Assembly: GCF_003464085.1 (NCBI RefSeq)
Contig: NZ_QSDR01000026.1
Span: forward strand, 1 to 64,000
Source of the DNA: Clostridium sp. AM58-1XD
GTDB lineage: Bacteria; Bacillota; Clostridia; Lachnospirales; Lachnospiraceae
DNA length: 64,000 bases
Direction: 5' to 3'
Under the pieces are notes generated by a model that was given only the letters and a program-made list of their open reading frames with translations, was not told the origin of the DNA and did not search any database. The position numbers and the translations under genes are program-made. This document shows, one piece after another, positions 36,829 through 46,796 of this stretch (position 1 is its first letter; every line of letters begins with the position of its first letter).

Positions 36829-37866
36829 TTACGGGAACATCGGTATCTGCTTCAGACCCGTATTTTCCGGAAGTCCAAACATCAGATTCATATTCTGGAC
36901 TGCCTGGCCTGCCGCACCTTTCACTAAATTATCAATTGCGCCCATCATCACGATTCTGTCTGTACGCCGGTCCAGTTTAAAATTCACATCTGCAAAATTG
37001 CTGCCTTCCACAAACCTCGTCTGAGGAACCATACCGTCCTCCAGAACTCTTACAAAATATTCACTGCCATAATATGCTTCATAGATATCTCTTACATCCT
37101 TTTCCGATACATCTTTTTTAAGGGAAGCATAAGCGGTTACCAGAATTCCTCTGTTCATCGGAACGAGATGAGGCGTAAAACTGATCGTTACGTTCTTTCC
37201 TGCCACATAGGAAAGCTGTTCTTCGATCTCCGGCGTATGTCTATGGGAGGCCACTCCGTAAGCCTTCATATTTTCATTCACTTCACAGTAAAGGTTGTCG
37301 ACCTTTGCACCTCTGCCCGCTCCGGATGTGCCGGACTTGGCATCGATAATCAGAGTGTTTTCATCGATAATCCCTTCTTTCACCATAGGATATACGGTCA
37401 GGAAGGAACATGTAGGATAACAGCCCGGATTTGCGATCAGTCTGGCCTTCTTTACATCTTCCCTGTTGATTTCCGGAAGCCCGTAAACAGCCTCTTTGAT
37501 AAACTGAGGCGATGCATGCTTTATTTTATACCACTGTTCATAGATTTCCACATCCTTGATTCTGTAATCTGCGCTCAAATCGATTATTTTAGTCTTTGAC
37601 AGGATTTCTTCACTGACAAGCGAAGCACACAGTCCCTGTGGCGTTGCCGTAAAAATCACATCTGCTTCTTCAGCCAGCTGTTCCATGTCGTCTTCTCTGC
37701 AGAAATCAGGTACGAATTGGAACATATTCGGATAAACTGCGGCATATTTCTGTCCCACATAACTTTTCGATCCATACCATACGATTTTTGTGTCTTCCCT
37801 CTGGAGCAGCAGCCTTACAAGCTCCTCTCCTGCATATCCCGTAGCACCGATAATTCCAACTTTCAT
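36829..37866 (-). CDS. argC: N-acetyl-gamma-glutamyl-phosphate reductase
   Basis: NADPH-dependent third step of arginine biosynthesis. 345 residues with the Rossmann start MKVGIIGATGYAGEELVRLL and the active-site cysteine in LIANPGCYPT. The first gene of the operon; start ATG 37866 after GGGGAGAAAAAT, although the frame opens at 37914. Confidence 0.96.
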   Translation of the reverse strand: MKVGIIGATGYAGEELVRLLLQREDTKIVWYGSKSYVGQKYAAVYPNMFQFVPDFCREDDMEQLAEEADVIFTATPQGLCASLVSEEILSKTKIIDLSADYRIKDVEIYEQWYKIKHASPQFIKEAVYGLPEINREDVKKARLIANPGCYPTCSFLTVYPMVKEGIIDENTLIIDAKSGTSGAGRGAKVDNLYCEVNENMKAYGVASHRHTPEIEEQLSYVAGKNVTISFTPHLVPMNRGILVTAYASLKKDVSEKDVRDIYEAYYGSEYFVRVLEDGMVPQTRFVEGSNFADVNFKLDRRTDRIVMMGAIDNLVKGAAGQAVQNMNLMFGLPENTGLKQIPMFP

Positions 37867-37928
37867 ATTTTTCTCCCCTTTGACTTTACAGACATCTTTC
37901 TCAGTCATCAACAAAATAAATTTTCATA

Positions 37929-37958
37929 ATTATACAGCATATCTGAATAAAATGCAAT
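37929..37958 (-). promoter_or_regulatory. argC promoter with overlapping ARG-box-like site
   Basis: On the minus strand: TTGCAT (37952-37957), 17-bp spacer, TATAAT (37929-37934). The plus strand at 37944-37958 reads TGAATAAAATGCAAT, close to the Gram-positive ARG box, and covers the -35 box. This is where an ArgR/AhrC repressor would be expected to block transcription when arginine is plentiful. Confidence 0.65.
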
Positions 37959-38230
37959 ATCTTCCTGTAATTTTATTTTATGCGGGCAATCCGGGCTGCG
38001 GAAAGCCTGTGCAGACGCAGGTGTTAAGTCCGTTTATAAAACGATTTTTTCTCCATTTTTTTCATAACAAATCAATATCACAAGCGGACGTTTCTTTTTT
38101 TTCGGCATTTTTTGGATTAAGCAGGGGCGCCGGCTTTCCGGCTGCATGGTTCAGCTATTATATGCATATTTATAATACATTTTTGCATTTTATCGTATCG
38201 TAAGATCACGTTTCTGCTTAAAAGCGCAGA
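37959..38230. other. Intergenic stretch without a visible gene
   Basis: Between the arg promoter and the terminator of the carbamate kinase operon. AT-rich with short homopolymers, a GC-rich patch near 37985-38025 and no ribosome site followed by a plausible frame. I see no RNA motif. Confidence 0.35.
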
Positions 38231-38280
38231 AAAAAAGGCTGCTGTTCCATGGCATGTCACTGCCATTTCCCAACAACCTC
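38231..38280 (-). terminator. Terminator of the carbamate kinase operon
   Basis: An imperfect stem (about 38237-38254 with 38261-38278) on the minus strand, followed by a run of eight T, beginning 7 bp after the carbamate kinase stop. Confidence 0.65.
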
Positions 38281-38286
38281 ATATAG

Positions 38287-39249
38287 TCATGAACGAATAT
38301 CTTCGAGAACAATTCTCGTTCCTGTTTCGCCATCCATAGCGGCTTCCATCTTATCGAGAGAAGTAATGATCGCACATGCAAAGCGCCCTTTGCTATGTTT
38401 AATAAAATCACAGGCAGACTCCACCTTTGGCCCCATACTTCCCGGAGGAAACTGCCCTTCCGCCATATACCGGTCCGCTTCTGCAAGGGTCAGCACATCC
38501 AGCTCCCTCATATCCGGTTTTCCGTAATTGACGGCCACCTTCTCAACTCCTGTCAAAATCATCAGATAGTCCGCTTCAATTTTTTCCGCCAGAAGGGAAG
38601 ACGCCCTGTCCTTGTCCACTACGGCTTCGATTCCTTTCAGCTTACCGTTCTCATAGATGACCGGAATTCCGCCGCCGCCTGCGCAGATCACCACATATCC
38701 GGCGTCGCTCAATGTCTTGATTACGTCTTTTTCAACGATTTCCAGAGGTTTTGGAGAAGGCACCACTCTGCGGTATCCTCTTCCGCTGTCCTCAATCATT
38801 TTATATCCTTTTTCTTTTTCCAGAAATGCGCTTTCTTCTTCCGTAAAAAACGGGCCAATGGGCTTTGTCGGGTGATGAAATGCCTCGTCGTCCTGATCGA
38901 CTACTGTCTCTGTAATGACTGTAGCCACCTTTCTGTCAATATGCCTCTCTACCAGGCGGTTCTGCAGAGACTGCTCGATAATGTATCCGATGCTTCCTGA
39001 CGTCTCTGCTCCGCATACATCCAGCGTATGTTCTGGAACGATCAGTTTTCCCGCCTCGTTTTTAATCAGAAGATTCCCCACCTGAGGCCCGTTTCCGTGA
39101 GTCAGCACTACTCTGTACCCGCTTTCGATCAGATTGATGATGGAATCGCAGACTTTTGCCACATTGGCAAACTGCTCTTCCAGAGTGCCCTTCTGGTTAT
39201 TCTGTGTGATGGCATTTCCGCCGATTGCAACAACTACTGTTTTATTCAT
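38287..39249 (-). CDS. arcC: Carbamate kinase
   Basis: Transfers phosphate from carbamoyl phosphate to ADP, giving ATP, CO2 and ammonia. 320 residues with the amino-acid kinase opening VVVAIGGNAITQ and the segments LTHGNGPQVGNLL and VICAGGGGIPVI. The start is ATG 39249 after GAGGTGAG; the frame opens at 39309 inside the permease gene. It is the last gene of an operon with fdrA, DUF1116, DUF2877 and a permease, so it should be the catabolic, energy-yielding kinase (like E. coli YbcF) rather than part of an arginine deiminase pathway, of which no other gene is present. Confidence 0.95.
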   Translation of the reverse strand: MNKTVVVAIGGNAITQNNQKGTLEEQFANVAKVCDSIINLIESGYRVVLTHGNGPQVGNLLIKNEAGKLIVPEHTLDVCGAETSGSIGYIIEQSLQNRLVERHIDRKVATVITETVVDQDDEAFHHPTKPIGPFFTEEESAFLEKEKGYKMIEDSGRGYRRVVPSPKPLEIVEKDVIKTLSDAGYVVICAGGGGIPVIYENGKLKGIEAVVDKDRASSLLAEKIEADYLMILTGVEKVAVNYGKPDMRELDVLTLAEADRYMAEGQFPPGSMGPKVESACDFIKHSKGRFACAIITSLDKMEAAMDGETGTRIVLEDIRS

Positions 39250-39259
39250 AGACTCACCT

Positions 39260-40894
39260 CTACGCTCCAAATACAACAAATACGAGGAACAGGAACACGC
39301 CCACACCAACTGCCATTGCTACTGAAATAGGAAGGACCTTCCTTAATACCACGCCTTCACTTCCGGATACGCCTCCCGTCGTCGTACCCAGAACGATATT
39401 TCCCGGACACATGGTGGCGCCAATCGATCCCCCCGCTGTCTGTGCTCCCAGTACGGCGGCGACATCAAGTCCCAGAAGCTTTGCCGTCGTATACTGGAAA
39501 TTGCTGAACAGGATGTTGGATGCCATGTTGCTGCTTGTCATAAATGATCCCAGCATACCGACAATCGGGGACAGGATAATATATCCTCTGCCCAGAACAT
39601 CTGCAATTCCCTGGGCAAGAACGGATGTCTGCCCCGTTCCTCCCATGATTTTTGACATCACGATAAATCCCGTAACGGCAATCGCAGAAGGCAGCGTCTT
39701 TTTATTTGTCCTCTGGAAGGCGGCTTTTCCGCCCCCTTGTTTGATCCATCCGTTCCTACTGAAATAAAAGTAGCCGAACAGCGCTGACAAGAGCAGGAAA
39801 AACGCTGCATGTGTCAATGGCGCAAATGGAGAAAAGCTGGCTACCGCCTCATTTGTAAAGCCATATCCTGTAGACGTCTCCGGAAAGGAGAGCCCAATCT
39901 GCCACCGTCCCAGGAAATTCTTAACCGGCCCCACCAGAAGCACGAACAGCGTAATGATCGTCAGTGCGTAATATGGAGAAAATGCCTGATGGAACGTCAT
40001 AGACGGCAGGTCCTTATCTGCTTCCTCAGAACCGTCCGCGCCTCCCTCCGTCTCCCGGTTCATTACCTGGCTGTCTTCAATCTTCCATGGAGAGGAATAC
40101 ATTTTCATCCTGCTTAGGATCAGTACGGCTGCAAAGGAAATACAGCACGGAACGAAACAGGCCAGCGTAGAGTTAAATGCGCTCATAGCTACCTGACCGC
40201 CGCCCTGAACGAGAGAAAGTACCGCAACGGCAAAGAATCCCTTTTTCAGTCCTTCCCACTTCCCATACATCCAGCAGATTGCAATTCCCGTCACAAAATT
40301 CCACACCCAGATAATGGCTGTTGCCCAGAGACCCGTCCGGATCAGGACAGCAGGATCGGATGCAATTCCAGTCTGAAGCACGAGAGCATCCCACGCAACA
40401 GCCAGCGTTCCATACGTATTCCCCCACGCATGGCCCAGAAGGCAGATGCAGATCGCCCATATGGGATTGACCCCAAGGCCGATCAGCAGCGGCGTCCCAA
40501 CTGCTACAGGCACACCAAAGCCGGTAATTCCCTGAAGAAAGCTGACGAATACTCTTCCGATTATGAGAATCTGGAGCAGCTCGTTCGGAGTTGCTTTCTG
40601 AAGTCCCTTTCTGAAAATCTGAAACGCATTCGCCTCATTTACCATCTCATACAGGAGAATTGCAGTCCAGACAACAACCAGCACCACCATGGCGCTCCAT
40701 GCTCCTTTTATGCTTTCATATATGAGAAGACCGGGACCTGCCTTATAAATGGCAACAGCTGTCACAAGTGAGACCAGCAGACCAAGAGGCGCCGCCTTCA
40801 TTGCCGGAACCTGAAATTTTACCATCAGAACCAGCAGCAGAATTATCGGCAGAAGCGCCATCATCCATGTAAATATCGTTACCGGTACATTCAT
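39260..40894 (-). CDS. L-lactate permease (LctP) family transporter
   Basis: A 544-residue membrane protein with about 13 hydrophobic segments, of the LctP family (lactate/glycolate type proton symporters). Characteristic segments: QGITGFGVPVAVGTPLL, GHAWGNTYGTLAVAWDAL and GGSIGATMCPGNIV. It sits within the oxamate/carbamoyl operon, 6 bp after DUF2877, so the substrate may be a small oxo- or oxamic-type acid rather than lactate (an inference). Confidence 0.88.
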   Translation of the reverse strand: MNVPVTIFTWMMALLPIILLLVLMVKFQVPAMKAAPLGLLVSLVTAVAIYKAGPGLLIYESIKGAWSAMVVLVVVWTAILLYEMVNEANAFQIFRKGLQKATPNELLQILIIGRVFVSFLQGITGFGVPVAVGTPLLIGLGVNPIWAICICLLGHAWGNTYGTLAVAWDALVLQTGIASDPAVLIRTGLWATAIIWVWNFVTGIAICWMYGKWEGLKKGFFAVAVLSLVQGGGQVAMSAFNSTLACFVPCCISFAAVLILSRMKMYSSPWKIEDSQVMNRETEGGADGSEEADKDLPSMTFHQAFSPYYALTIITLFVLLVGPVKNFLGRWQIGLSFPETSTGYGFTNEAVASFSPFAPLTHAAFFLLLSALFGYFYFSRNGWIKQGGGKAAFQRTNKKTLPSAIAVTGFIVMSKIMGGTGQTSVLAQGIADVLGRGYIILSPIVGMLGSFMTSSNMASNILFSNFQYTTAKLLGLDVAAVLGAQTAGGSIGATMCPGNIVLGTTTGGVSGSEGVVLRKVLPISVAMAVGVGVFLFLVFVVFGA

Positions 40895-40900
40895 CTTATC

Positions 40901-41851
40901 CTATTCCTTCCTATCCTGTTCTATCAGCCGTATAAGAGCCAGATAAGCTCCAAACAGCGTATCGTGCCCGGACGTATGACCCAGGCCTTTTATCCGCTTT
41001 ATGACTTCTTCTGCTCTGTTCTCTCCACCTTCAAAAATGCAGAGCAGAAAATCACGAAAATCCTCATTTACAAATCCGTCGTCCAGTGCTCTGAAATAAG
41101 CTCTGCTCACTGCAGTTGTTCCAAGGCGCAGCTGAAGGGGCAGATATTCAGAAAGAGAAAATACCTCTTCCTGCCCCGCCGCCTTCATCACGGCTGCATA
41201 TCCCAGCAGAATATCGTCGCCACCCGGGGTCAGTCCCCGGCCTCTTCCTGCGAAATAAACCGCTGCTTTTTGTTTGTCCGCCGCTCCGCTTCTGCCTGCC
41301 AGAACTGCCGCGTATTTACGAAAATCATTATCCCATGAAAGCCCCATTCTGCCCTGCCATCCGCCTCCCTCTATTTCTCTCTTCAGGAGGCCGAATATTC
41401 CGTTTTCATATTCCGTTTTCAGGCCAGCAGCTGTTGAAACGCCGGAAATTCCATTTTCTTTGATCCGCAGATTCTTTCTTTTGAAACCTGCCCTGTCCGC
41501 CAAATCCATGCGAAACTGTACGCCTCTTCCATAAACCATAAGCTTTCCGCATTTAAACGTCACGGCAGAGCCCTCTTCACAGGAAAGCAGCAGCCGTTCC
41601 ATCTCCTCTGCAGCTACAGACAGCCCGAAACAGCAGAGCGGTCTGGAAAGACTCCCCACGTGAAGCAAAAAACTCGTTTCACCATTGTTCTGCATCGCAG
41701 AAAACTCCACATTGAAGCTGTTCTGAAATTTCCCGCAGATTCTGCCTGTTCTGCGGATTCCCGTTTCCCGAAGCGATTCCGGCTCCATAAGGCAGGATTC
41801 AAAACATTGGGGGAGCATATTGCTAAGCTCCCCATGTATGATTTCTATCAT
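40901..41851 (-). CDS. DUF2877 protein, AllH-like subunit of oxamate carbamoyltransferase
   Basis: Matches E. coli YlbF/AllH (DUF2877). About 316 residues with the hallmark RGRGLTPGGDDILLGYAAVM and a late GLGHTSGHDTLFG. The E. coli allFGH trio (formerly fdrA, ylbE, ylbF) is reported to form oxamate carbamoyltransferase, converting oxalurate and phosphate to oxamate and carbamoyl phosphate. The start is taken as ATG 41851 (a TTG precedes it). It is 12 bp after the DUF1116 gene. Confidence 0.82.
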   Translation of the reverse strand: MIEIIHGELSNMLPQCFESCLMEPESLRETGIRRTGRICGKFQNSFNVEFSAMQNNGETSFLLHVGSLSRPLCCFGLSVAAEEMERLLLSCEEGSAVTFKCGKLMVYGRGVQFRMDLADRAGFKRKNLRIKENGISGVSTAAGLKTEYENGIFGLLKREIEGGGWQGRMGLSWDNDFRKYAAVLAGRSGAADKQKAAVYFAGRGRGLTPGGDDILLGYAAVMKAAGQEEVFSLSEYLPLQLRLGTTAVSRAYFRALDDGFVNEDFRDFLLCIFEGGENRAEEVIKRIKGLGHTSGHDTLFGAYLALIRLIEQDRKE

Positions 41852-41862
41852 CAATAAAATCC

Positions 41863-43821
41863 TTATTTATCTCCGGACTGCCGGCCGATGATTCCGAGAT
41901 GCTCTGCGTAAGCGGTCAGCGCTTTTTCAAAGCAGCCTAACGGAGCGCGTACCGTGCCTGCACCAACCTGTCCTACACCTGCATTTCTGTGGGCAATTCC
42001 CGTATTGATCAATGGTGTTATGCCTGTAGCTACAACTCTTCTGATATCAATCCCGAGAGGTGATCCCTTGAAATCCCATGTTGGAATCGTAAAGTTAGGG
42101 TTGTGACTGATACAGATTTCTTCCATCTCGTTGGATACCCTCAGCGCGTCCTCGAAACCGCCCGCACCTACAAACCGTGTCACACCTGGAGCTGCTACCA
42201 TAGCCATTCCGCCTACGCCCACAGTCTCCGTAATTGCGCTGTCACCAATATCAGGATTTGCATCCTTCTCTGAAAATCCTGTGAAATACAGGCCGTTCGG
42301 CGTGTTGACAGGAGCCGTAAACCACTGGTCTCCCATTCCGCTGATGCGGATACCGAAGTTGCGTCCGTTTCTCGTCATGGCCGTTACGATACATCCCTTT
42401 TCGATCTTTCTCGCACTGTCAGCCATGGATTTGCCAGTAGCCATCATAACGTTTAAGAAGAACTGATCCGTCTTCGCCAGGAAGCTGATTACTTCTTCCT
42501 TTTCTTTAGCATCCCAGTCCATGCTGACGATCACAGGAGCTACTTCTTTCAGGAACACAAGAGATGCTGCAATATTTCTCTGATGGAACTCATCTCCCAT
42601 GGTAATTGCCCTGGCAATAATTACGTTCAGGTTCAGACCGCCCTCAATCTGTTTAACGGCAGCACCCAGAACAGGTCCCAGAACGTCCTTCATCCATGTC
42701 AGCCTGTCCACAACTTCTTTGGAATATGCGCCGAAGCGGAGCACCTTGCCGATTCCTTCATTCATAATACAGTACGCTCTCGTTCCGTCCAGACGGTTTT
42801 CCACTACCATAACCGGCATATTGGCCGATGTAATTCCTCCCATCGGTCCGACCGCATGAACGTGATGGCACGGAATAAACTGAACTTCACCTGCTTCCAG
42901 CATCGCTTTTGCAGCTTCTTCGTTTTCCGCCCATCCCTCAAACAATACTGCGCCGACACAAGAGCCCTGCATCGGCCCTGTCATTTCCGGATACGTGATC
43001 GCCGGAGGACCTGCGTGGAGGAGAACCTTGCCGTTCAGCTCCGGAATAACCGTCTTAGCCGGTACGACATCGATCAGGAATGGCTGAGCATCCTTCAGAC
43101 GGTCCACAACCTCGTTGTTGTATTCGTCAATTTCCTTCATTCTGTTCAGGATATTCAGAATTTTTATCATCTCTTTATTGCCGCCGGCTGCCGGCTTCCA
43201 TGTGAACTGAACAGATTTGCCCTGGTACTTTACGATAGATTCATTAAAGCTTTCTACACCTACATTTATAATTCTCGGCTTCGTATTCAGAAGATCCAGA
43301 ATGGCCTCGCTAACGGCCGGGACTTCGAACTTCGGTCCGTCATAAGGGATCATTTCCTTATCTTCCTCAACGCAGTCAATTCCTTTTAATTTCAGCGCCA
43401 GACGAACTGCCTGGGCATTGCTCTCTTCCACAAATGCTCCGCTTTCTTTCAGTGTCTCTACAGACTGATAATAATCCTGAGGGTCGCTTTCCGTACCGCA
43501 TACAGAAGCAACGAAATACAGCTCTCTACCATCTGCTTTCGCAAGCTCCATGGATTCTTTCACAATGGGCGCAAGCTCTTTTGCCATATCCGGATGGCAG
43601 CCATAGCCGAGTACGCAGTCCAGAAGAATGACACCCGTATCCTTATCCTGGGCGTATTCCCTGATCTTCCTGATACGCACCTCAGGATCGATCATCGGAT
43701 GAGGCTTGCCCTGTGTATAGATATCGTCTCCAAGGTCAATGACTTCATATCCATTGGCCTTTAAAATATATCCCTCTTCTTTAATCAGGCCGCCAAGTTC
43801 CAGTGCTTCGGAAATCATCAT
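41863..43821 (-). CDS. FdrA C-terminal part fused in frame to DUF1116 (AllG-like)
   Basis: Two pieces in one frame. Residues 1 to about 225 are the C-terminal acyl-CoA-synthetase-like part of FdrA (segments VILLDCVLGYGCHPDM and IINVGVESFNESI). From about residue 228 (43140) the protein is DUF1116, with HAGPPAITYPEMTGPMQG, FIPCHHVHAVGPMGG and GVTRFVGAGGFEDALRV, and a length of 425, the size of a stand-alone E. coli YlbE/AllG. There is no ribosome site before the internal ATG at 43140, so this may be a true fusion. The 5' end is not a natural start: FdrA continues upstream through a frameshift at about 43855. Confidence 0.85.
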   Translation of the reverse strand: MMISEALELGGLIKEEGYILKANGYEVIDLGDDIYTQGKPHPMIDPEVRIRKIREYAQDKDTGVILLDCVLGYGCHPDMAKELAPIVKESMELAKADGRELYFVASVCGTESDPQDYYQSVETLKESGAFVEESNAQAVRLALKLKGIDCVEEDKEMIPYDGPKFEVPAVSEAILDLLNTKPRIINVGVESFNESIVKYQGKSVQFTWKPAAGGNKEMIKILNILNRMKEIDEYNNEVVDRLKDAQPFLIDVVPAKTVIPELNGKVLLHAGPPAITYPEMTGPMQGSCVGAVLFEGWAENEEAAKAMLEAGEVQFIPCHHVHAVGPMGGITSANMPVMVVENRLDGTRAYCIMNEGIGKVLRFGAYSKEVVDRLTWMKDVLGPVLGAAVKQIEGGLNLNVIIARAITMGDEFHQRNIAASLVFLKEVAPVIVSMDWDAKEKEEVISFLAKTDQFFLNVMMATGKSMADSARKIEKGCIVTAMTRNGRNFGIRISGMGDQWFTAPVNTPNGLYFTGFSEKDANPDIGDSAITETVGVGGMAMVAAPGVTRFVGAGGFEDALRVSNEMEEICISHNPNFTIPTWDFKGSPLGIDIRRVVATGITPLINTGIAHRNAGVGQVGAGTVRAPLGCFEKALTAYAEHLGIIGRQSGDK

Positions 43822-44878
43822 TCCTGCCTCTGCCGCCAGAGTTCCTCCGGAATAAAGGCTTTTACCGTCTTATCCTCAGAAAGAGCATGTCCGACCGGGC
43901 TTACTGCCGGCGTACTGTAATTTTTCTTTACTTCTCTGCCCATTGCCAGGTCTACAGCCATCTGTGCCGTTTCCTCCAGCGTATGGGCGAGATATACGTT
44001 ACCCTCATGATGATCCGGTTTTTCGCCCAGGAAAATTGCAACGACAGGTTTGCTCACGTTCTGAAGAAGCTCTACTACCTCATCGCGCACTTCCTTAGCC
44101 GGCGGCTTGGAGATCACTACGATGATGTCTGTCGGATCATGCTTATCCAGAGCAGCGATTGCATCCTTAACTGTAATTGCTCCCACTTTTTCATTCAGAT
44201 CGCGTCCGCCTGTGCCGATCGCATGGACAACGCCGCCGCCGAGACGGTCTATGATCGTAGTCACTTCCTGGATACCCGTTCCGGAAGCTCCTACAATACC
44301 GATATTCCCCGGTTTTACCACGTTTGTAAAGGCCACAGGGATACTGGAAATAATTCCTGTACCGCAGTCAGGTCCCATAAAAAGAGGCCTTTCTCATGAG
44401 CTTTCCTCTTCAGCCTGATTTCGTCCTCTAAGGAAACGTTATCTGTAAATGAAAACACGTGAAGCCCTCTATCCAGCGCCTCTTCCAGGTCCGGAGCCGC
44501 ATATTCCCCTGGAATGGAAAACAAAGCCACATTTGCATCCGGCAGCAGTTCCGACGCCTCATCCCAGTTTCTGGCTGTTCTGACGTTGTTTTCTTTCTTC
44601 TTTACTGAGAGATCGTTAAGGAACGTCTTTGTCTCTTCCAGCACCTTGTCCACAATCTTTTCATCATCTGCTTCCACTACGACAACCATGTCGCTTGGAG
44701 CAGCTTTCCCCACCTCTTCACTATAAAGGCCGGAATTTTTAAAAATATCCTTGTTCGCGTCTGTTCCCATCATAATCTGGCTTCTTACAACGCCGTCAAG
44801 TGTATTGATACGGTTTGTCAGAAGCATCAGATTGATGGAATCCTGATAGGAATTCTTCTTTACTACGGTAAAAATCAT
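43818..44878 (-). CDS. fdrA: FdrA (AllF-like), N-terminal and CoA-binding parts, frameshifted twice
   Basis: The N-terminal piece (44878 to about 44385) opens MIFTVVKKNSYQDSINLM. The next piece (44378 to 43818) is the CoA-binding-like domain with MGPDCGTGIIS and GNIGIVGASGTGIQEVT. One base is missing at about 44384 (restored reading GLLFMGPDCGTG) and another at about 43855 (restored reading YSGGTLAAEAGMMISEALE), which would join it to the FdrA C-terminus in the next gene. Repaired FdrA would have about 575 residues, like the E. coli protein. With DUF1116 and DUF2877 it should form oxamate carbamoyltransferase. The start has AGGAGGCAGACAA upstream. Confidence 0.85.
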
Positions 44879-45068
44879 TTGTCTGCCTCCTGTTAATTGC
44901 GCTTCAATTCATGCGCGTCATTAATTTTTATTATACCCCTCATTCCCACTTTTTTCATCCACGCATAAGTATAAGATTTTTGTGTTTTTTTATCCATAAA
45001 GGATAATTTTTATCGAATAACTATTGACTTCATTTCTTTCTGGCGATAATATGGTAGGAAAAGAGTAC

Positions 45069-45103
45069 GGTGCTGCTAAAAAAGGAAAAGCTTTTTCAGC
45101 ACC
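45069..45103 (+). promoter_or_regulatory. Hairpin in the pucR leader
   Basis: GGTGCTG (45069-45075) pairs with CAGCACC (45097-45103), extended by A-rich/T-rich inner arms. It lies 40 bp upstream of the pucR start in the 266-bp divergent region shared with fdrA. On the minus strand that region also has a TATAAT-like -10 for fdrA near 44930 with no clear -35, which fits an activator-dependent promoter. Confidence 0.4.
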
Positions 45104-45144
45104 TTTCGTAAAATACTTACGAATCACCACTACAGGAGGCTGTT

Positions 45145-46791
45145 ATGAATCTAAATGAAGCATTGAAACTCCCTTCCCTTACCGGGTCCCTCGTGATGGC
45201 CGGCAGATCCCGCATGAACACCCCCATCACCGGTGTTATGGTCCTGGAAGCTCTGGACGTGGAAAAATGGAGCCGCCCCGGGGAAATTATCCTTACCAGT
45301 TATTTTGCCCTGAAGGATCTGCCAGAAGAAGACCTGAAGGAATTCATTAAAAAGCTCAGTGCCTGTGAAATCAGCGCACTGGCCGTCAAACCGGAACGCC
45401 TGCTCTTCGACATCCCTCAATGTTTGATTGAAAGCTGCGAAGAATATGGCCTTCCCCTTCTTCAGATTCCAAAAGACACAAAATACGAGACCATCATTTT
45501 GGAAATTCTAAGCCCGATCATTAATTCCAACGCAGCAATTCTGGACAAACATTACTCCGTTCACCAGATGCTGATGAAATTCGCGATGAAAGAACCATCC
45601 CTGGAAGAAATTCTCAGGGAACTGAAGCGTCTTATTTCCTACGATATTTCACTCATTAATACGTCAAAGGGGTTATTTGTGAGCACAGCCCCTGCGGAGG
45701 GTTCCTTCCGTATAATCGGAAAATGGCCGCTTCCGCCGTCAAAGTATATGAATTTCAACTATTTTCACAACAGAATTCTCCTTGGTTCTTCCCCTGATCT
45801 GGCTTCTTCGGAGCTCTTCTCCGCAGACTGGATCGGCGTATCCATTCCAAATGTAGATAACGAAGATTTTGAACTGTTAATTCATAATAATGGAATTCTT
45901 CTCACAAGCGATGATTTCATGACTGTTGAAAACTTCGTCTTTTTCCTGCAGATGGAATTCCTGAAACGCCATTCCGTGGAACAGAATCTCTTCCTCCACG
46001 CAAATGCTCTTGTAAATGAGCTTCTCCAGGAAAACCTTTATTCTGCGGAAAAAGTAGACAGTGCTCTGGATCGTCTTCATTTAAACCACTATCCCCGCTA
46101 TCAGGCTATGGCTCTCCGGCTGATTCTGGGAGAGGACAGTCCGTCTGAACTGGAATCATGGCGCAGAGATCAGTCTCACAGAATCTTCCATACATTCCTC
46201 ACCAGGCTGAAAACGGCAGGCTACGATACAGCCTTCGAGGAAAAGGAAGACTCCCTGACACTGATTGTCAATTTCCGTCAGGAAGCAGCCTGCCTCTCTT
46301 CAGGCATGATACGCAGTATCTTTTCATCCGTCCGCCAGGAATACCATGAGTTTTCCTTCCAGTATGATATCGCTATCAGCAATGAGACAAACCGCTTCCA
46401 CCTTCCGGATGCAGGCAGACAGATTCTGGAAATCCAGCGCCTCATGCGGCTTTTTGGAAAACATGGCAATATTCTTTCCTACGACGATCTCGGAATTTAT
46501 AAAATATTCCTAAGCGGTGATAATTTAAGCCGCCTGGATGATTTTATACCTCAGAAATTCCAGGTCTTTTCCAGAGATTATCCGGAGCTGTCCGAAACAC
46601 TGTCCACCTATCTGGACGCGGGGCAGAATCTTTCCGAAACGGCAAAGCGGCTGTATCTTCATGCGAAAACCATTCACTACAGGATGAAAAAAATACAGGA
46701 TATTCTGAATTTTGATTTTGATGATTCCGAACAGGTTCTTCAGGCGCAGATCGCATTCCGCCTGTTAAAACTGCTCCGTCAGGAGGACTGA
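45145..46791 (+). CDS. PucR-family transcriptional regulator
   Basis: 548 residues. The N-terminal PucR domain (about 5-125) opens MNLNEALKLPSLTGSLVMAG, and the C-terminal PucR-type helix-turn-helix (about 485-545) contains the segment NLSETAKRLYLHAKTIHYRM. Between them is a GGDEF-like or sensory region without catalytic motifs. PucR proteins commonly activate purine/allantoin degradation genes in Firmicutes. Its divergent position to the fdrA operon makes it the probable regulator of that operon. Confidence 0.92.
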   Translation: MNLNEALKLPSLTGSLVMAGRSRMNTPITGVMVLEALDVEKWSRPGEIILTSYFALKDLPEEDLKEFIKKLSACEISALAVKPERLLFDIPQCLIESCEEYGLPLLQIPKDTKYETIILEILSPIINSNAAILDKHYSVHQMLMKFAMKEPSLEEILRELKRLISYDISLINTSKGLFVSTAPAEGSFRIIGKWPLPPSKYMNFNYFHNRILLGSSPDLASSELFSADWIGVSIPNVDNEDFELLIHNNGILLTSDDFMTVENFVFFLQMEFLKRHSVEQNLFLHANALVNELLQENLYSAEKVDSALDRLHLNHYPRYQAMALRLILGEDSPSELESWRRDQSHRIFHTFLTRLKTAGYDTAFEEKEDSLTLIVNFRQEAACLSSGMIRSIFSSVRQEYHEFSFQYDIAISNETNRFHLPDAGRQILEIQRLMRLFGKHGNILSYDDLGIYKIFLSGDNLSRLDDFIPQKFQVFSRDYPELSETLSTYLDAGQNLSETAKRLYLHAKTIHYRMKKIQDILNFDFDDSEQVLQAQIAFRLLKLLRQED

Positions 46792-46796
46792 TATCT

